Shown here piece by piece: positions 34,579-42,768 of a stretch of DNA of 64,000 nt (position 1 is the first letter of the stretch; each line of letters starts with the position of its first letter). The stretch comes from Chryseobacterium sp. (GTDB lineage Bacteria > Bacteroidota > Bacteroidia > Flavobacteriales > Weeksellaceae): contig NZ_JAFAJM010000009.1 of NCBI RefSeq assembly GCF_019236175.1, positions 62,001 to 126,000 on the forward strand, in the 5' to 3' direction. Below the pieces are notes generated by a model that had not been told where the DNA came from, did not search any database, and was given only the letters and a program-made list of their open reading frames with translations. The position numbers and the translations under genes were made by a program.

Positions 34579-35349
34579 ATGAAGAAAATTTTAAACCTTT
34601 TTGCAGTATTTATATTCTTTTTAGGCTCAGCACAGCTCAGCAATATTGCAGATGGTGAATCAATCACTTTCAGAATTCATTATGGGTTCCTGAATGCCGG
34701 TACCGCAAACCTTACTACAAAAAAAACAGTATATAAGGGCATTCCTCACCTTTATGCCAAAGGTACAGGAGAAACTACCGGTGCAGTAAAGGCTTTTTTT
34801 AAAGTAGAAGATTTGTATGAAAGCTTTATCAATACAGAAACAGGGCTTCCCAGCTTCTATGTAAGAAATGTACGTGAAGGAAGCTATCGTCAGCATTTTG
34901 AAACTGCCTTTAACCATGATAATAACACGTTGATCTTAACAGATAAAAAAGAACCTGCTAATGGCTCAAAAGTGATAAAGTCTGTAAAAGGCGTTCAGGA
35001 TATGCTTTCATGTTTTTATTTCTTACGAAGCAAAACTTCAGATGAATTAAAAATAGGAACCATTATCAATATGAATGTATGGATTGACGATGAAATGTTT
35101 CCATTCCAGTTAAGAGTGGCCGGAACTGAAGATCTTAAAACGAAATTCGGAACCATCAACTGTTTAAAAATTATTCCGTCAGTAAAAAGCGGAAGAGTAT
35201 TTAAAGAAAAAGAAGGGGTTACAATGTGGGTTTCCAATGATGCCAATCATCTTCCGATGCTATTAAAAGCTGAACTGGCAGTAGGTTCACTGAAAGCCAG
35301 TATCGATGACTTTAAAAATGTAAAATACCCATTAAAGTTTAGCAAGTAA
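34579..35349 (+). CDS. Exported DUF3108 domain protein
   Basis: A signal peptide (1-18, MKKILNLFAVFIFFLGSA) precedes a 238-residue beta-rich domain matching DUF3108: GESITFRIHYGFLNAGTANL at the start, then HLYAKGTGETTGAVKAFFKV, VQDMLSCFYFLRSK and MWVSNDANHLPMLLKAEL. Members are periplasmic or outer-membrane-associated proteins of unknown function, structurally like LolA-type barrels. It is divergent from the ferredoxin reductase operon and ends at a perfect terminator. Confidence 0.82.
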   Translation: MKKILNLFAVFIFFLGSAQLSNIADGESITFRIHYGFLNAGTANLTTKKTVYKGIPHLYAKGTGETTGAVKAFFKVEDLYESFINTETGLPSFYVRNVREGSYRQHFETAFNHDNNTLILTDKKEPANGSKVIKSVKGVQDMLSCFYFLRSKTSDELKIGTIINMNVWIDDEMFPFQLRVAGTEDLKTKFGTINCLKIIPSVKSGRVFKEKEGVTMWVSNDANHLPMLLKAELAVGSLKASIDDFKNVKYPLKFSK

Positions 35350-35375
35350 ACTATAAACTGCTGGTTTCTTAAATT

Positions 35376-35409
35376 AAAAATGTCTGTAAAGTTTTTTACA
35401 GACATTTTT
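35376..35409 (+). terminator. Terminator of the DUF3108 gene
   Basis: AAAAATGTCTGTAAA (35376-35390) pairs with 35395-35409, ending in TTTTT. Confidence 0.88.
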
Positions 35410-35590
35410 AATGAATGTAATACAAACTGATTCCTGATTGTCTTTATTATAGAAGCAGCTTATATGGCTGCTTAAACATAAGATACTTCTTTATTTTTTA
35501 ATTATTGAAGTATATATAAGAAACAGGACACGTGTAAGTTTTTCAATACCATCAGTTTTTAGTTACGTTTTGTTTCTTAGGTCAGTAATT

Positions 35591-35623
35591 AAAAACAAAA
35601 AACCTCCGGAGCTCCGGAGGTTT
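35591..35623 (-). terminator. Terminator of pheS
   Basis: The 24-nt perfect palindrome AAACCTCCGGAG plus its complement (35600-35623) is followed on the minus strand by a T-rich tract. Confidence 0.85.
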
Positions 35624-35628
35624 GATTT

Positions 35629-36639
35629 TTATAAAGATTTGAATTGTTCTAATGTTCTGATATCATTCTCGAAGAACATTCTGATATCGCTCATTTGATA
35701 AAGAAGCATGGTAATTCTTTCAATCCCCATTCCAAATGCATATCCCGAATATTTTTCAGCGTCAATATTTACATTTTTAAGAACAGCAGGATCTACCATT
35801 CCGCATCCCATAATCTCCAGCCAGCCTGTACCTTTTGTAATTCTGTAATCGGTCTCGGAGTTTAGTCCCCAATATACATCAATTTCAGCACTAGGCTCGG
35901 TAAAAGGGAAATAAGAAGGTCTCATTCTGATTTTAGACTTCCCGAAAAGTTCTGTCGTAAAGAACTGAATGGTTTGCTTCAAATCGGCAAAACTTACATT
36001 CTCATCAATATATAATCCTTCAATCTGATGGAAAATACAGTGAGATCGCGAAGAGATGGCTTCATTTCTGAATACTCTACCCGGAGATAAAATTCTGATT
36101 GGCGGCTGGTTTTCTTCCATAAAACGGGTTTGTACAGAAGAAGTATGTGTTCTTAAAAGGATATCCGGATTCTGTTCAATGAAGAAAGTATCCTGCATAT
36201 CTCTTGCCGGATGGTATTCCGGAAGATTAAGCGCTGTAAAGTTATGCCAGTCGTCTTCAATTTCTGGACCATCTGCTACCGCAAATCCAATAGATTTGAA
36301 GATTTCAATAATTCTGTTTTTAACCAGGTTGATTGGATGTCTTGACCCCAGATCCAATGGAAAGGCAGGTCTTGTAAGATCTTCTTTCTCTACCACAACA
36401 GAAGATGCAGAAGCACTTTTCAAGTCCTCCAGTTTCACAGCAACAGCCTGTTTCAAAGTATTGATCTTTTGTCCGAAATCTTTTTTCTGGTCGTTAGGAA
36501 CTTCTTTTAATGTTTCGTAAAAATCATTCAGAACTCCTTTTTTACCGTTGTACTTGATACGGAAGTTTTCTATCTCTTCTTTAGAGGTAGCATTGAAGCC
36601 GTTTACTTCGATCAGTAGTTCTTCTATCTTTTCTATCAT
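35629..36639 (-). CDS. pheS: Phenylalanine--tRNA ligase alpha subunit
   Basis: The catalytic class II subunit of the (alpha-beta)2 phenylalanyl-tRNA synthetase; 336 residues is normal. The N-terminal coiled coil (about 1-90) binds tRNA. HPINLVKNRIIEIFKSIGF leads into motif 1, RVFRNEAISSRSHCIFHQIEG is motif 2, and YAFGMGIERITMLLY is motif 3. The phenylalanine-pocket segment TEPSAEIDVYW is present. pheT is not adjacent, as is common in Bacteroidota. The promoter box lies 25 nt upstream and a strong terminator follows. Confidence 0.96.
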   Translation of the reverse strand: MIEKIEELLIEVNGFNATSKEEIENFRIKYNGKKGVLNDFYETLKEVPNDQKKDFGQKINTLKQAVAVKLEDLKSASASSVVVEKEDLTRPAFPLDLGSRHPINLVKNRIIEIFKSIGFAVADGPEIEDDWHNFTALNLPEYHPARDMQDTFFIEQNPDILLRTHTSSVQTRFMEENQPPIRILSPGRVFRNEAISSRSHCIFHQIEGLYIDENVSFADLKQTIQFFTTELFGKSKIRMRPSYFPFTEPSAEIDVYWGLNSETDYRITKGTGWLEIMGCGMVDPAVLKNVNIDAEKYSGYAFGMGIERITMLLYQMSDIRMFFENDIRTLEQFKSL

Positions 36640-36664
36640 TATTTTACCCTTTCAAAATGTTTTG

Positions 36665-36672
36665 CAAAAATA
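36665..36672 (-). promoter_or_regulatory. -7 box TATTTTTG of pheS
   Basis: Exact match on the minus strand followed by C, with a leader of about 20 nt. Confidence 0.6.
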
Positions 36673-36703
36673 CGACTTTTAAGTTGAATAATAAGTCAGT
36701 CAT

Positions 36704-36734
36704 AAAAAAATCTGCCTCTTTTTCGGGAGGCAGA
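36704..36734 (-). terminator. Terminator of the YceI gene
   Basis: TCTGCCTC (36711-36718) pairs with GAGGCAGA (36727-36734). The minus-strand product ends in a T run. Confidence 0.8.
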
Positions 36735-36766
36735 CTTCAATCACTTATTTCACTTAAATAAAAAAA

Positions 36767-37426
36767 TTATTTCTTTTCTAAAGCTTTCACGTTGATCTGA
36801 AGAGTTACCTCATCTTTAATCACTCCGTTTTCAGCAGGAGCCTGGAATTTCACACCAAACTCTTCTCTCTTGATATCTTTTGGCTCAGTCGCTACACTCA
36901 CCTCTCCTTCTTTCACAGAAACATTAGCTTTAAACTGAACCGGCTTTGTAATCCCTTTAATCGTCAGGTTACCATCTAAAAGTGTATTGTAATCACCTTC
37001 TGTAGCGGGTGTCACTTTTGTAATCTCATAAGAAGCAGTGGGAAATTTTTCTACTTCGAAGAAATCACCACTTTTAAGATGTCCGTTTAATTTTCCTAAA
37101 TCTTCCGGACTGTCTTTTAAGTCCACAGAAGTTAAAGAATTCATATCAGCAACGAATTTACCGCTTTCCAGTTTTCCCTCTTTTACTGTTACATCACCAC
37201 TTTCAAATTTAATAGTTCCGAAATGGCTTGTATTTTCAGATTTAAATACCTTGTATCCTTTCCATTCAACTTTACTGTTTAGCGTATCCAGAGTATACTG
37301 GCTACCATCTTTGGTAGTTGTCACCTCATTACTTTCGCTGGTAACCGGTTTGTCTTTTTTACAAGAAATGACAACAGCCGCAGCAAATAAAGCAGGAATA
37401 GCTAACGAAAACAGTTTTTTTCTCAT
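36767..37426 (-). CDS. YceI family lipoprotein
   Basis: Lipobox VVISC (Cys22) after the signal MRKKLFSLAIPALFAAAV marks a lipoprotein. Residues about 47-217 form the YceI lipocalin-like barrel: YTLDTLNSKVEWKGYKVFKS, HFGTIKFESGDVTVKEGKLE, GHLKSGDFFEVEKFPTASYE and NLTIKGITKPVQF. YceI proteins bind polyisoprenoids or other amphiphiles in the periplasm; the ligand here is unknown. It is a single gene with its own terminator, followed by pheS. Confidence 0.9.
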   Translation of the reverse strand: MRKKLFSLAIPALFAAAVVISCKKDKPVTSESNEVTTTKDGSQYTLDTLNSKVEWKGYKVFKSENTSHFGTIKFESGDVTVKEGKLESGKFVADMNSLTSVDLKDSPEDLGKLNGHLKSGDFFEVEKFPTASYEITKVTPATEGDYNTLLDGNLTIKGITKPVQFKANVSVKEGEVSVATEPKDIKREEFGVKFQAPAENGVIKDEVTLQINVKALEKK

Positions 37427-37490
37427 TTTTGATATATTTTTATTACTCCTGCTAATATAATAAAAAAAAATAGTGTTTTTATAAAAACCT

Positions 37491-37498
37491 TACATTTG
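37491..37498 (+). promoter_or_regulatory. -7 box TACATTTG 4 nt before the ABC ATPase ATG
   Basis: Exact match whose G lies 4 nt before ATG 37503, predicting transcription start at the initiation codon. Confidence 0.5.
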
Positions 37499-37502
37499 TA
37501 AT

Positions 37503-38438
37503 ATGCTATTAGAAATAAACAATTTATTTTTCTCTCATACCAAGGATAAGCCATTGTTTCAAAACCTTAATTTAAGCTTTGAAGCCAACAGGATTATAGC
37601 ATTGGCAGGGGAAAGCGGATGTGGAAAATCTACACTTCTCAGTTTGATCTACGGGCTTCTCGACTGGGAAAGCGGAGATATTATATTTGATAAAACACGG
37701 CTTTTAGGTCCCAAAGGAAATCTTGTTCCCGGAGAAGCCGATATGAAATTTGTAGCACAGAATTTTGATCTGATGCCTTACGCTACCGTTGCCGAAAATG
37801 TGGGAAAATTTATATCCAATATCAATCTAAAGCAGAAGAAAGAAACAGTAATGGAGCTTCTGGATGTGGTAGGACTTCAGGAATTCGCGCATATACTTCC
37901 TAAATATTTAAGTGGCGGCCAGCAACAGAGAGTGGCCATTGCAAGAGCTCTTTCCGTACTACCTAAATTGCTTATCCTGGACGAGCCGTTCAGTAATCTG
38001 GACTTTCCCAGAAAAATTGAACTTCGTGAAAGGCTCTTCAGATATGTAAAACAACAGGGAATTTCGTTAATAATCTCTACCCATGAACTTCAGGACATTA
38101 TGCCCTGGCTTGATCAGATTGTTATTCTTCAGGAAGGAAGATTAATCCAGAATGACAGTCCGGAAGAAACCTACCGGAGACCTTATAATTCTTATGTAGC
38201 CAAGTTGTTTGGTGAAGTTAATATTTTTAGTGAAGAAGAAAGTACAGATTTTCAGTTATCCAAATTTTCATACTATCCCAAAGAAATAAAAATTTCCGAA
38301 AACGGATTTCCGGGTGAAGTCATGGAAAGCCGATTTGCAGGAAATTACTACTGGAATAAAGTGAAAGTAAAAAATAAAGAACTGGTGATTTTCACTGATG
38401 ATCAATTAGAAGGACCGGTTTCAGTTTCGTTTATGTAA
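37503..38438 (+). CDS. ABC transporter ATP-binding protein
   Basis: This 311-residue ATPase has all nucleotide-binding motifs: Walker A LAGESGCGKSTLL, Q-loop VAQNFDLMPY, signature LSGGQQQRVAIARAL, Walker B LLILDEPFSNLD and H-loop ISTHE. The C-terminal 80 residues resemble the regulatory TOBE-like extension of importer ATPases (potA/fbpC type). No permease or binding protein is adjacent, so the transported substrate is unknown. The ATG is kept because MLLEINNLFFSH is the expected N-terminus, even though the -7 box ends only 4 nt upstream. Confidence 0.9.
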   Translation: MLLEINNLFFSHTKDKPLFQNLNLSFEANRIIALAGESGCGKSTLLSLIYGLLDWESGDIIFDKTRLLGPKGNLVPGEADMKFVAQNFDLMPYATVAENVGKFISNINLKQKKETVMELLDVVGLQEFAHILPKYLSGGQQQRVAIARALSVLPKLLILDEPFSNLDFPRKIELRERLFRYVKQQGISLIISTHELQDIMPWLDQIVILQEGRLIQNDSPEETYRRPYNSYVAKLFGEVNIFSEEESTDFQLSKFSYYPKEIKISENGFPGEVMESRFAGNYYWNKVKVKNKELVIFTDDQLEGPVSVSFM

Positions 38439-38536
38439 GATAAAGGTGAAAGCGGCTACCCAAGAGGTTTTTCGCAACTCCCACAAAACATAACTAATAC
38501 ATTTACTTACACTTACCATCAATTTAAAGATAAAAA

Positions 38537-38586
38537 AAATACAAATATAAGAACCTGTTATTAAACTTTTTCTTACATTTGTATTT
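38537..38586. repeat. 17-bp inverted repeat containing opposing -7-like boxes
   Basis: Left arm 38537-38553 and right arm 38570-38586 are complementary at 16 of 17 positions, with a 16-nt loop. Each arm contains TAnnTTTGT (TATATTTGT on minus, TACATTTGT on plus). It lies in a 291-bp gap without genes; no terminator T-tract is adjacent. Confidence 0.4.
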
Positions 38587-38729
38587 CCACAGCATAAGGA
38601 AATTTTTGGTTAATTCTCTTTCTGCCTTCCGGACGGACATTAGCAATCTTGCAATTAAGTCTTTTGAAAGATTACACTGTCCAATTTTTTCCTTTTTTTA
38701 TGTTTATCATCAATAAAAGCTGACTACCT

Positions 38730-39074
38730 CTATGCTTTCTTTACAAATTCTGATTTCAAAGCCATCGCTCCGAATCCATCAATCTTACAATCAATATTGT
38801 GATCACTTCCCGGTCTTAAACGGATATTTTTTACTTTAGTTCCGGCTTTTACCGGTTTTGGTGCACCTTTTACAGGAAGATCTTTCACCACAACCACAGA
38901 ATCTCCGTCCTGAAGTTCATTTCCGTTTGAATCTAATATTTTCCCTTCATTCGCTGATTCAGAAGCTACTTCTTCAGGGTTCCATTCATAGAAACACTGG
39001 GAACATACCATCATATTGTCACTCGGATAGGTAAACTCCGAGCTGCATTTCGGGCAAAGTACTGTATCACTCAT
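38730..39074 (-). CDS. YjdM/PhnA-type zinc-ribbon protein
   Basis: This 114-residue cytoplasmic protein matches the YjdM (formerly PhnA) family. The N-terminal zinc ribbon has Cys7, Cys10, Cys24 and Cys27 (CPKC and CSQC). The C-terminal KOW-like domain includes [25 protein letters not shown] and [12 protein letters not shown]. The historical link to alkylphosphonate use is not supported for the family, and its role is unknown. It has a full promoter on the minus strand and is a single gene. Confidence 0.9.
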   Translation of the reverse strand: MSDTVLCPKCSSEFTYPSDNMMVCSQCFYEWNPEEVASESANEGKILDSNGNELQDGDSVVVVKDLPVKGAPKPVKAGTKVKNIRLRPGSDHNIDCKIDGFGAMALKSEFVKKA

Positions 39075-39088
39075 ATTTTAATTTTTTA

Positions 39089-39120
39089 CAAAGGTAGAGC
39101 TTTTTAGAGGTTAAAGTCAA
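39089..39120 (-). promoter_or_regulatory. Promoter of the YjdM gene
   Basis: TTG (39120-39118) and TACCTTTG (39096-39089) on the minus strand are 21 nt apart. Confidence 0.65.
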
Positions 39121-39265
39121 GAGGAAGGGATTGGGATTATACATAAAAATATAAGATTTCGAAAAATTGATAATTCAACATTCATCAGGCCTTCCAATCG
39201 TTATTGATGTATTACCGGCATTACATTTCAGACCTAAACTTTAAAGTTTGAGCCTTGCCCCATAT

Positions 39266-39305
39266 ATTTTAAACTCCCAACTCTCAACTTTAATTCGTAT
39301 TTTTG
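39266..39305 (+). repeat. 40-bp promoter module, copy 2 (RNA methyltransferase gene)
   Basis: Ungapped match at 34 of 40 positions to the recR promoter region (26968-27007, minus). It ends in the -7 box TATTTTTG at 39298-39305, 26 nt before the preferred ATG. Confidence 0.7.
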
Positions 39306-39331
39306 CAGATTCAAAACAGCGAAGCAAACTT

Positions 39332-40537
39332 ATGGAACTTATTCACAGAAACTTAGCGATCGGAATTCACGATGCTTTACAAGAAACATTTTTCGAGAAA
39401 AATAAATACGCTGATAAAGTAATCGAAAGACTTTTAAAAGCTAACAAAAAATGGGGAAGCCAGGACAGAGCCGTTGTTTCTGAGATTTTCTACAATATTA
39501 TCCGTTGGAAAAAACGCCTTGAGTACTATATGGGAGAAGGTGTAAAACCCAACAATATTTATAAACTTATTATTGCTTACCTGCTCTGGAGCAAAACCAA
39601 TTATAAAAAATTTGAAGAATTTGACGGAATTAAAATTGCCGATATTCTTACCAAGCTTAAAAAAAATACAGTTCCTACCAAAGCTATAGAACATTCTATT
39701 CCGGACTGGCTGGCGGAAACACTTGAAAAAGAACTGGGTTCCAGCTGGGAAAGAGAAATGATTGCTTTGAATGAGCAGGCTCCTACTGTTCTAAGAACAA
39801 ATTCTTTAAAAACAAGTACAAAAGAACTTATTTCCGATCTTTCTGACGAAGGAGTTGTTTCTTTTCCTATCAAGAATTATCCGGATGCAGTGCAATTAGA
39901 AGAAAAAAAGAATGTTTTCCTTACCACGGCTTTTAAAGAAGGCTTATTTGAAGTTCAGGATGCTTCTTCCCAAAAAATCGGATATTTCCTTGACGTAAAA
40001 GAAGGTCAGAGAGTAGTAGATGCCTGCGCAGGTGCAGGTGGAAAAACACTTCACCTAGCAGCATTGATGCACAATAAAGGCCAGATTGTGGCATTGGATA
40101 TCTTCGAATGGAAGTTGGCTGAATTGAAGCGTCGTGCTAAAAGAGCCGGAGCTCATAATATTGAGACCCGTATGATCACGGATAACAAAGTCATCAAACG
40201 TCTTCATGAAAAAGCGGACCGCCTTTTAATTGATGCTCCGTGTTCAGGCCTTGGTGTACTGAAAAGAAATCCGGACAGCAAATGGAAGATTGATCAGGAT
40301 TTTATCGACAGAATTAAAAAAGAGCAACAGCAAATCCTTCAGGACTATTCTAAAATGCTTAAAAAAGGCGGAAAAATGGTCTATGCAACCTGCTCTATTC
40401 TTCCTTCTGAAAACAATGGACAGGTAGAAGAGTTCTTAAAAAACAATCCAGGATTTAAAATGATTAAAGACGAAAAAGTAATGCCTAGTGAAGGGTATGA
40501 CGGATTCTATATGGCTTTGATCGAAAGAGTTTCTTAA
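39332..40537 (+). CDS. RsmB/NOP family RNA m5C methyltransferase
   Basis: This SAM-dependent enzyme methylates cytosine-5 in RNA. The ATG at 39332 (MELIHRNLAIGIHDAL) is preferred: an in-frame start 28 codons upstream lies before the -7 box TATTTTTG at 39298. The protein is then 401 residues. Residues about 1-140 are a NusB-like helical domain, as in RsmB. The SAM site is VDACAGAGGKTLHLA. The releasing-cysteine motif is LIDAPCSGLGVLKRNPDSKW and the catalytic-cysteine motif YATCSILPSEN. Whether rRNA or tRNA is the target cannot be told. Confidence 0.92.
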   Translation: MELIHRNLAIGIHDALQETFFEKNKYADKVIERLLKANKKWGSQDRAVVSEIFYNIIRWKKRLEYYMGEGVKPNNIYKLIIAYLLWSKTNYKKFEEFDGIKIADILTKLKKNTVPTKAIEHSIPDWLAETLEKELGSSWEREMIALNEQAPTVLRTNSLKTSTKELISDLSDEGVVSFPIKNYPDAVQLEEKKNVFLTTAFKEGLFEVQDASSQKIGYFLDVKEGQRVVDACAGAGGKTLHLAALMHNKGQIVALDIFEWKLAELKRRAKRAGAHNIETRMITDNKVIKRLHEKADRLLIDAPCSGLGVLKRNPDSKWKIDQDFIDRIKKEQQQILQDYSKMLKKGGKMVYATCSILPSENNGQVEEFLKNNPGFKMIKDEKVMPSEGYDGFYMALIERVS

Positions 40538-40561
40538 TCACCGAAAGATCATAAAAATAAC

Positions 40562-40596
40562 AATGGCTGTTTTCAAAGTAAAGCAGCCGTTTTTTA
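40562..40596 (+). terminator. Terminator of the methyltransferase gene
   Basis: AATGGCTG (40562-40569) pairs with CAGCCGTT (40584-40591, one G-T pair) and is followed by TTTTT. Confidence 0.7.
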
Positions 40597-40730
40597 TTCT
40601 GGCCATCACCATGAAGAATATTCATGATCTGCATCCTGACTTCAGGAAGAAGTCATCTCTTAAACTCCTTAACAGCTCTTCTGTAACAACGGGGTCATAT
40701 CTTCTACTGATTCTGTAGATCATCACCGTT

Positions 40731-40760
40731 TTGCGGCCACAGAAACTTGGAATAACTTTG
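40731..40760 (+). promoter_or_regulatory. Promoter of the PNGase F-like gene
   Basis: TTG (40731-40733), 19 nt, TAACTTTG (40753-40760), 18 nt before the ATG. Confidence 0.7.
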
Positions 40761-40778
40761 TGGTAAACTCATTTATTT

Positions 40779-42446
40779 ATGCTAAAAAGAATCCGTATTA
40801 ATTTCCTGGCTATTTTTCTGTTTTGCCTGGTCTCAGCACAGACCTATGAAATCCAATATATTAATTCCTATAACGGAAAAGTACAAACAGACCAGCCCGC
40901 CACAATAGTATGGGTGAATGAAAAAGAAAACTATATTCTAAACAACAACATTAAGAATCAGAAAAGCGGTTATCCTTTTGAAATTACAAAGGTTAAAAAG
41001 CCTTCCAATATCGTTATTTCCTATGCTTTTTTAAAACCGGGAGAAATTATTTCAAGTTCAGATTCCGAGTCTGTAGGAAAGCAAAATTTTGAATTTACCG
41101 GTGAATCAAAAAAAATAGCAGGTTATACCTGTAAAAAAGCAGTTACTAAAGTCAATTCCAATACTATTGAGATCTGGTATACCAATGATCTTAACCTTAA
41201 GGGCGGGCCTTCCGTTTTAGGACAGGATCTGGGACTGGTTTTAGAAGTGGAAAGAAATAAAAATTCGGTGATCCGTGCTGGTTCCATCCAAAAAATTAAA
41301 AATACAGATACTCAGAAATTGATAACAGCATCTGTACAACCAACAGATCAGCTAAGTTATAAAGATATGCTTTGGAAAAGCCGATTTACAACATTGAAAA
41401 TTTTCGAGAATGAAATCATTAATTTTTCCGATGCTTCAAAATCTGACCGTCAGATCAAAAGATACGCAAACGGCACTATTATTCTTAAAAAAATTAAATT
41501 TCCTGTTATTTCAGAAGGTGAAAATATCTTTGCAGAACTGAAGCAACAATCCAACGGAGATGCCTATGACAGAACAGGAACGGTATTTTTTATTCCCCAG
41601 GATAAAACAACCTCTTTCTTTGACGGTCTGGAAAAAGGAGTAAAAACGCTTCCTGTATTTGAAAACGGAAACGGAAAGCAGTATTTTGGAATCACCGCCA
41701 CAGAGAGCTATACTCCCGCTGTAGAAATGATGAGATTTTTCACTCCTTTCGGAATTCAGCAGTTCAATCACATCCAGCTAAAAGGGAAAACCTGGCAGAC
41801 TGTTAATCCCTATAGAGAAGATATCACAGAATTCAGACCTTCTTTATCAGGAAAAGAACTTTGGATAGGAGCATTTATCGGAAACTATGATAAAGGCGGG
41901 CACAAAGTGAACCTTGAAATTACCATCCATAAAAGCGATCAGGCTGTGCATAAAAACAATATAACAATCCCTTTATTCAACTCCTTAAATATCATGGAAA
42001 TGGCCGGACAGGACTACTCCACCATGTTTAATGAATCTAAAGGGCTATGGGTTGATTTCGATGTAGAAAAGGATATCAGAAATGCTCAGTTAAGATACAC
42101 TACTACCGGACATGGCGGGTGGGAAAACGGCGACGAATTCATTCCCAAAGCCAATACCATTTCACTGGATGGGAAGGTCATATTTTCATTTGTACCATGG
42201 AGAACAGATTGTGGCTCCTATCGCCTGTACAACCCTGCTTCCGGAAATTTCCAGGACGGGCTGTCATCCTCGGATCTGAGCAGATCCAACTGGTGCCCGG
42301 GAACAGTTACCAATCCCAACTTCATTCCTCTCGGAGATCTGAAAGCCGGGAAACATACCATACAGATACAAATTCCCCAAGGCCCTACCGAAGGAACCAG
42401 CTTCAGCTCCTGGAATGTTTCGGGAGTCTTGCTTGGAGTACAATAA
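40779..42446 (+). CDS. Secreted PNGase F-like N-glycanase with GLPGLI-like N-terminal domain
   Basis: Signal peptide residues 1-20 (ending CLVSAQ). Residues 22-180 resemble a GLPGLI domain: KKIAGYTCKKAVTKVN and IEIWYTNDLNL, with the usual GGLPGLIL diverged to SVLGQDLGLVLEV. Residues about 245-555 resemble the two jelly rolls of peptide-N-glycosidase F. Asp264 in DAYDRTGTVF aligns with catalytic Asp60 of PNGase F, and Glu453 in WENGDEF with Glu206. SNWCPGTVTNPNFIPL corresponds to its AGWCPGMAVPTR stretch. PNGase F releases N-glycans from glycoproteins outside the cell. PNGase F-II types also carry an extra N-terminal domain. Activity is inference. Confidence 0.8.
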   Translation: MLKRIRINFLAIFLFCLVSAQTYEIQYINSYNGKVQTDQPATIVWVNEKENYILNNNIKNQKSGYPFEITKVKKPSNIVISYAFLKPGEIISSSDSESVGKQNFEFTGESKKIAGYTCKKAVTKVNSNTIEIWYTNDLNLKGGPSVLGQDLGLVLEVERNKNSVIRAGSIQKIKNTDTQKLITASVQPTDQLSYKDMLWKSRFTTLKIFENEIINFSDASKSDRQIKRYANGTIILKKIKFPVISEGENIFAELKQQSNGDAYDRTGTVFFIPQDKTTSFFDGLEKGVKTLPVFENGNGKQYFGITATESYTPAVEMMRFFTPFGIQQFNHIQLKGKTWQTVNPYREDITEFRPSLSGKELWIGAFIGNYDKGGHKVNLEITIHKSDQAVHKNNITIPLFNSLNIMEMAGQDYSTMFNESKGLWVDFDVEKDIRNAQLRYTTTGHGGWENGDEFIPKANTISLDGKVIFSFVPWRTDCGSYRLYNPASGNFQDGLSSSDLSRSNWCPGTVTNPNFIPLGDLKAGKHTIQIQIPQGPTEGTSFSSWNVSGVLLGVQ

Positions 42447-42768
42447 AAACAAAACCTTCTTGCATGAGAATTGCAAGAAGGTAAAAACACAAATGATGAA
42501 AAAAAATTATTTCGAGCCACAAAGTAAGCCCTAAAATTCATATAATAAATTACCATATATTAATAAATATGTCATTTTTATTTCGTATAGAGAGTACAGT
42601 CTTTATCGGCTCTTGTGAAAAAAATCAATCAAAAAACCTATTAACCCACTATTATAGTTAATATTTTACTTTAAAAACATTTAATTAATTAAAAAAAATA
42701 ACTATTTATCTTTTTTAATTGTTATTTATAAACAACACTTCTACTTTTGTCCCATAAATATTAAAAAC
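42447..42768. other. Gene-free 322-bp region before asnB
   Basis: It holds a perfect 10-bp hairpin (CCTTCTTGCA at 42455-42464 with 42472-42481) whose T-tract is on the minus-strand side, very AT-rich DNA at 42540-42735, and the asnB promoter. I see no ORF or repeat of note. Confidence 0.6.
42719..42749 (+). promoter_or_regulatory. Promoter of asnB
   Basis: TTG (42719-42721), 20 nt, TACTTTTG (42742-42749), about 19 nt before the ATG. Confidence 0.7.

Noticed and set aside
39248..39331. 28-codon N-terminal extension of the RNA methyltransferase
   Set aside because: It lies upstream of and across the -7 box at 39298 and has no family similarity.
42455..42481. Hairpin after the PNGase F-like gene considered as its terminator
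   Set aside because: The T-tract is on the minus-strand side and the plus-strand continuation is GTAAAAAC, so a plus-strand terminator is not supported.
42119..42556. Overlapping frames on both strands near the end of the PNGase F-like gene
   Set aside because: Arg/Ser/His-rich composition and full overlap with a well-supported gene mark them as shadows.
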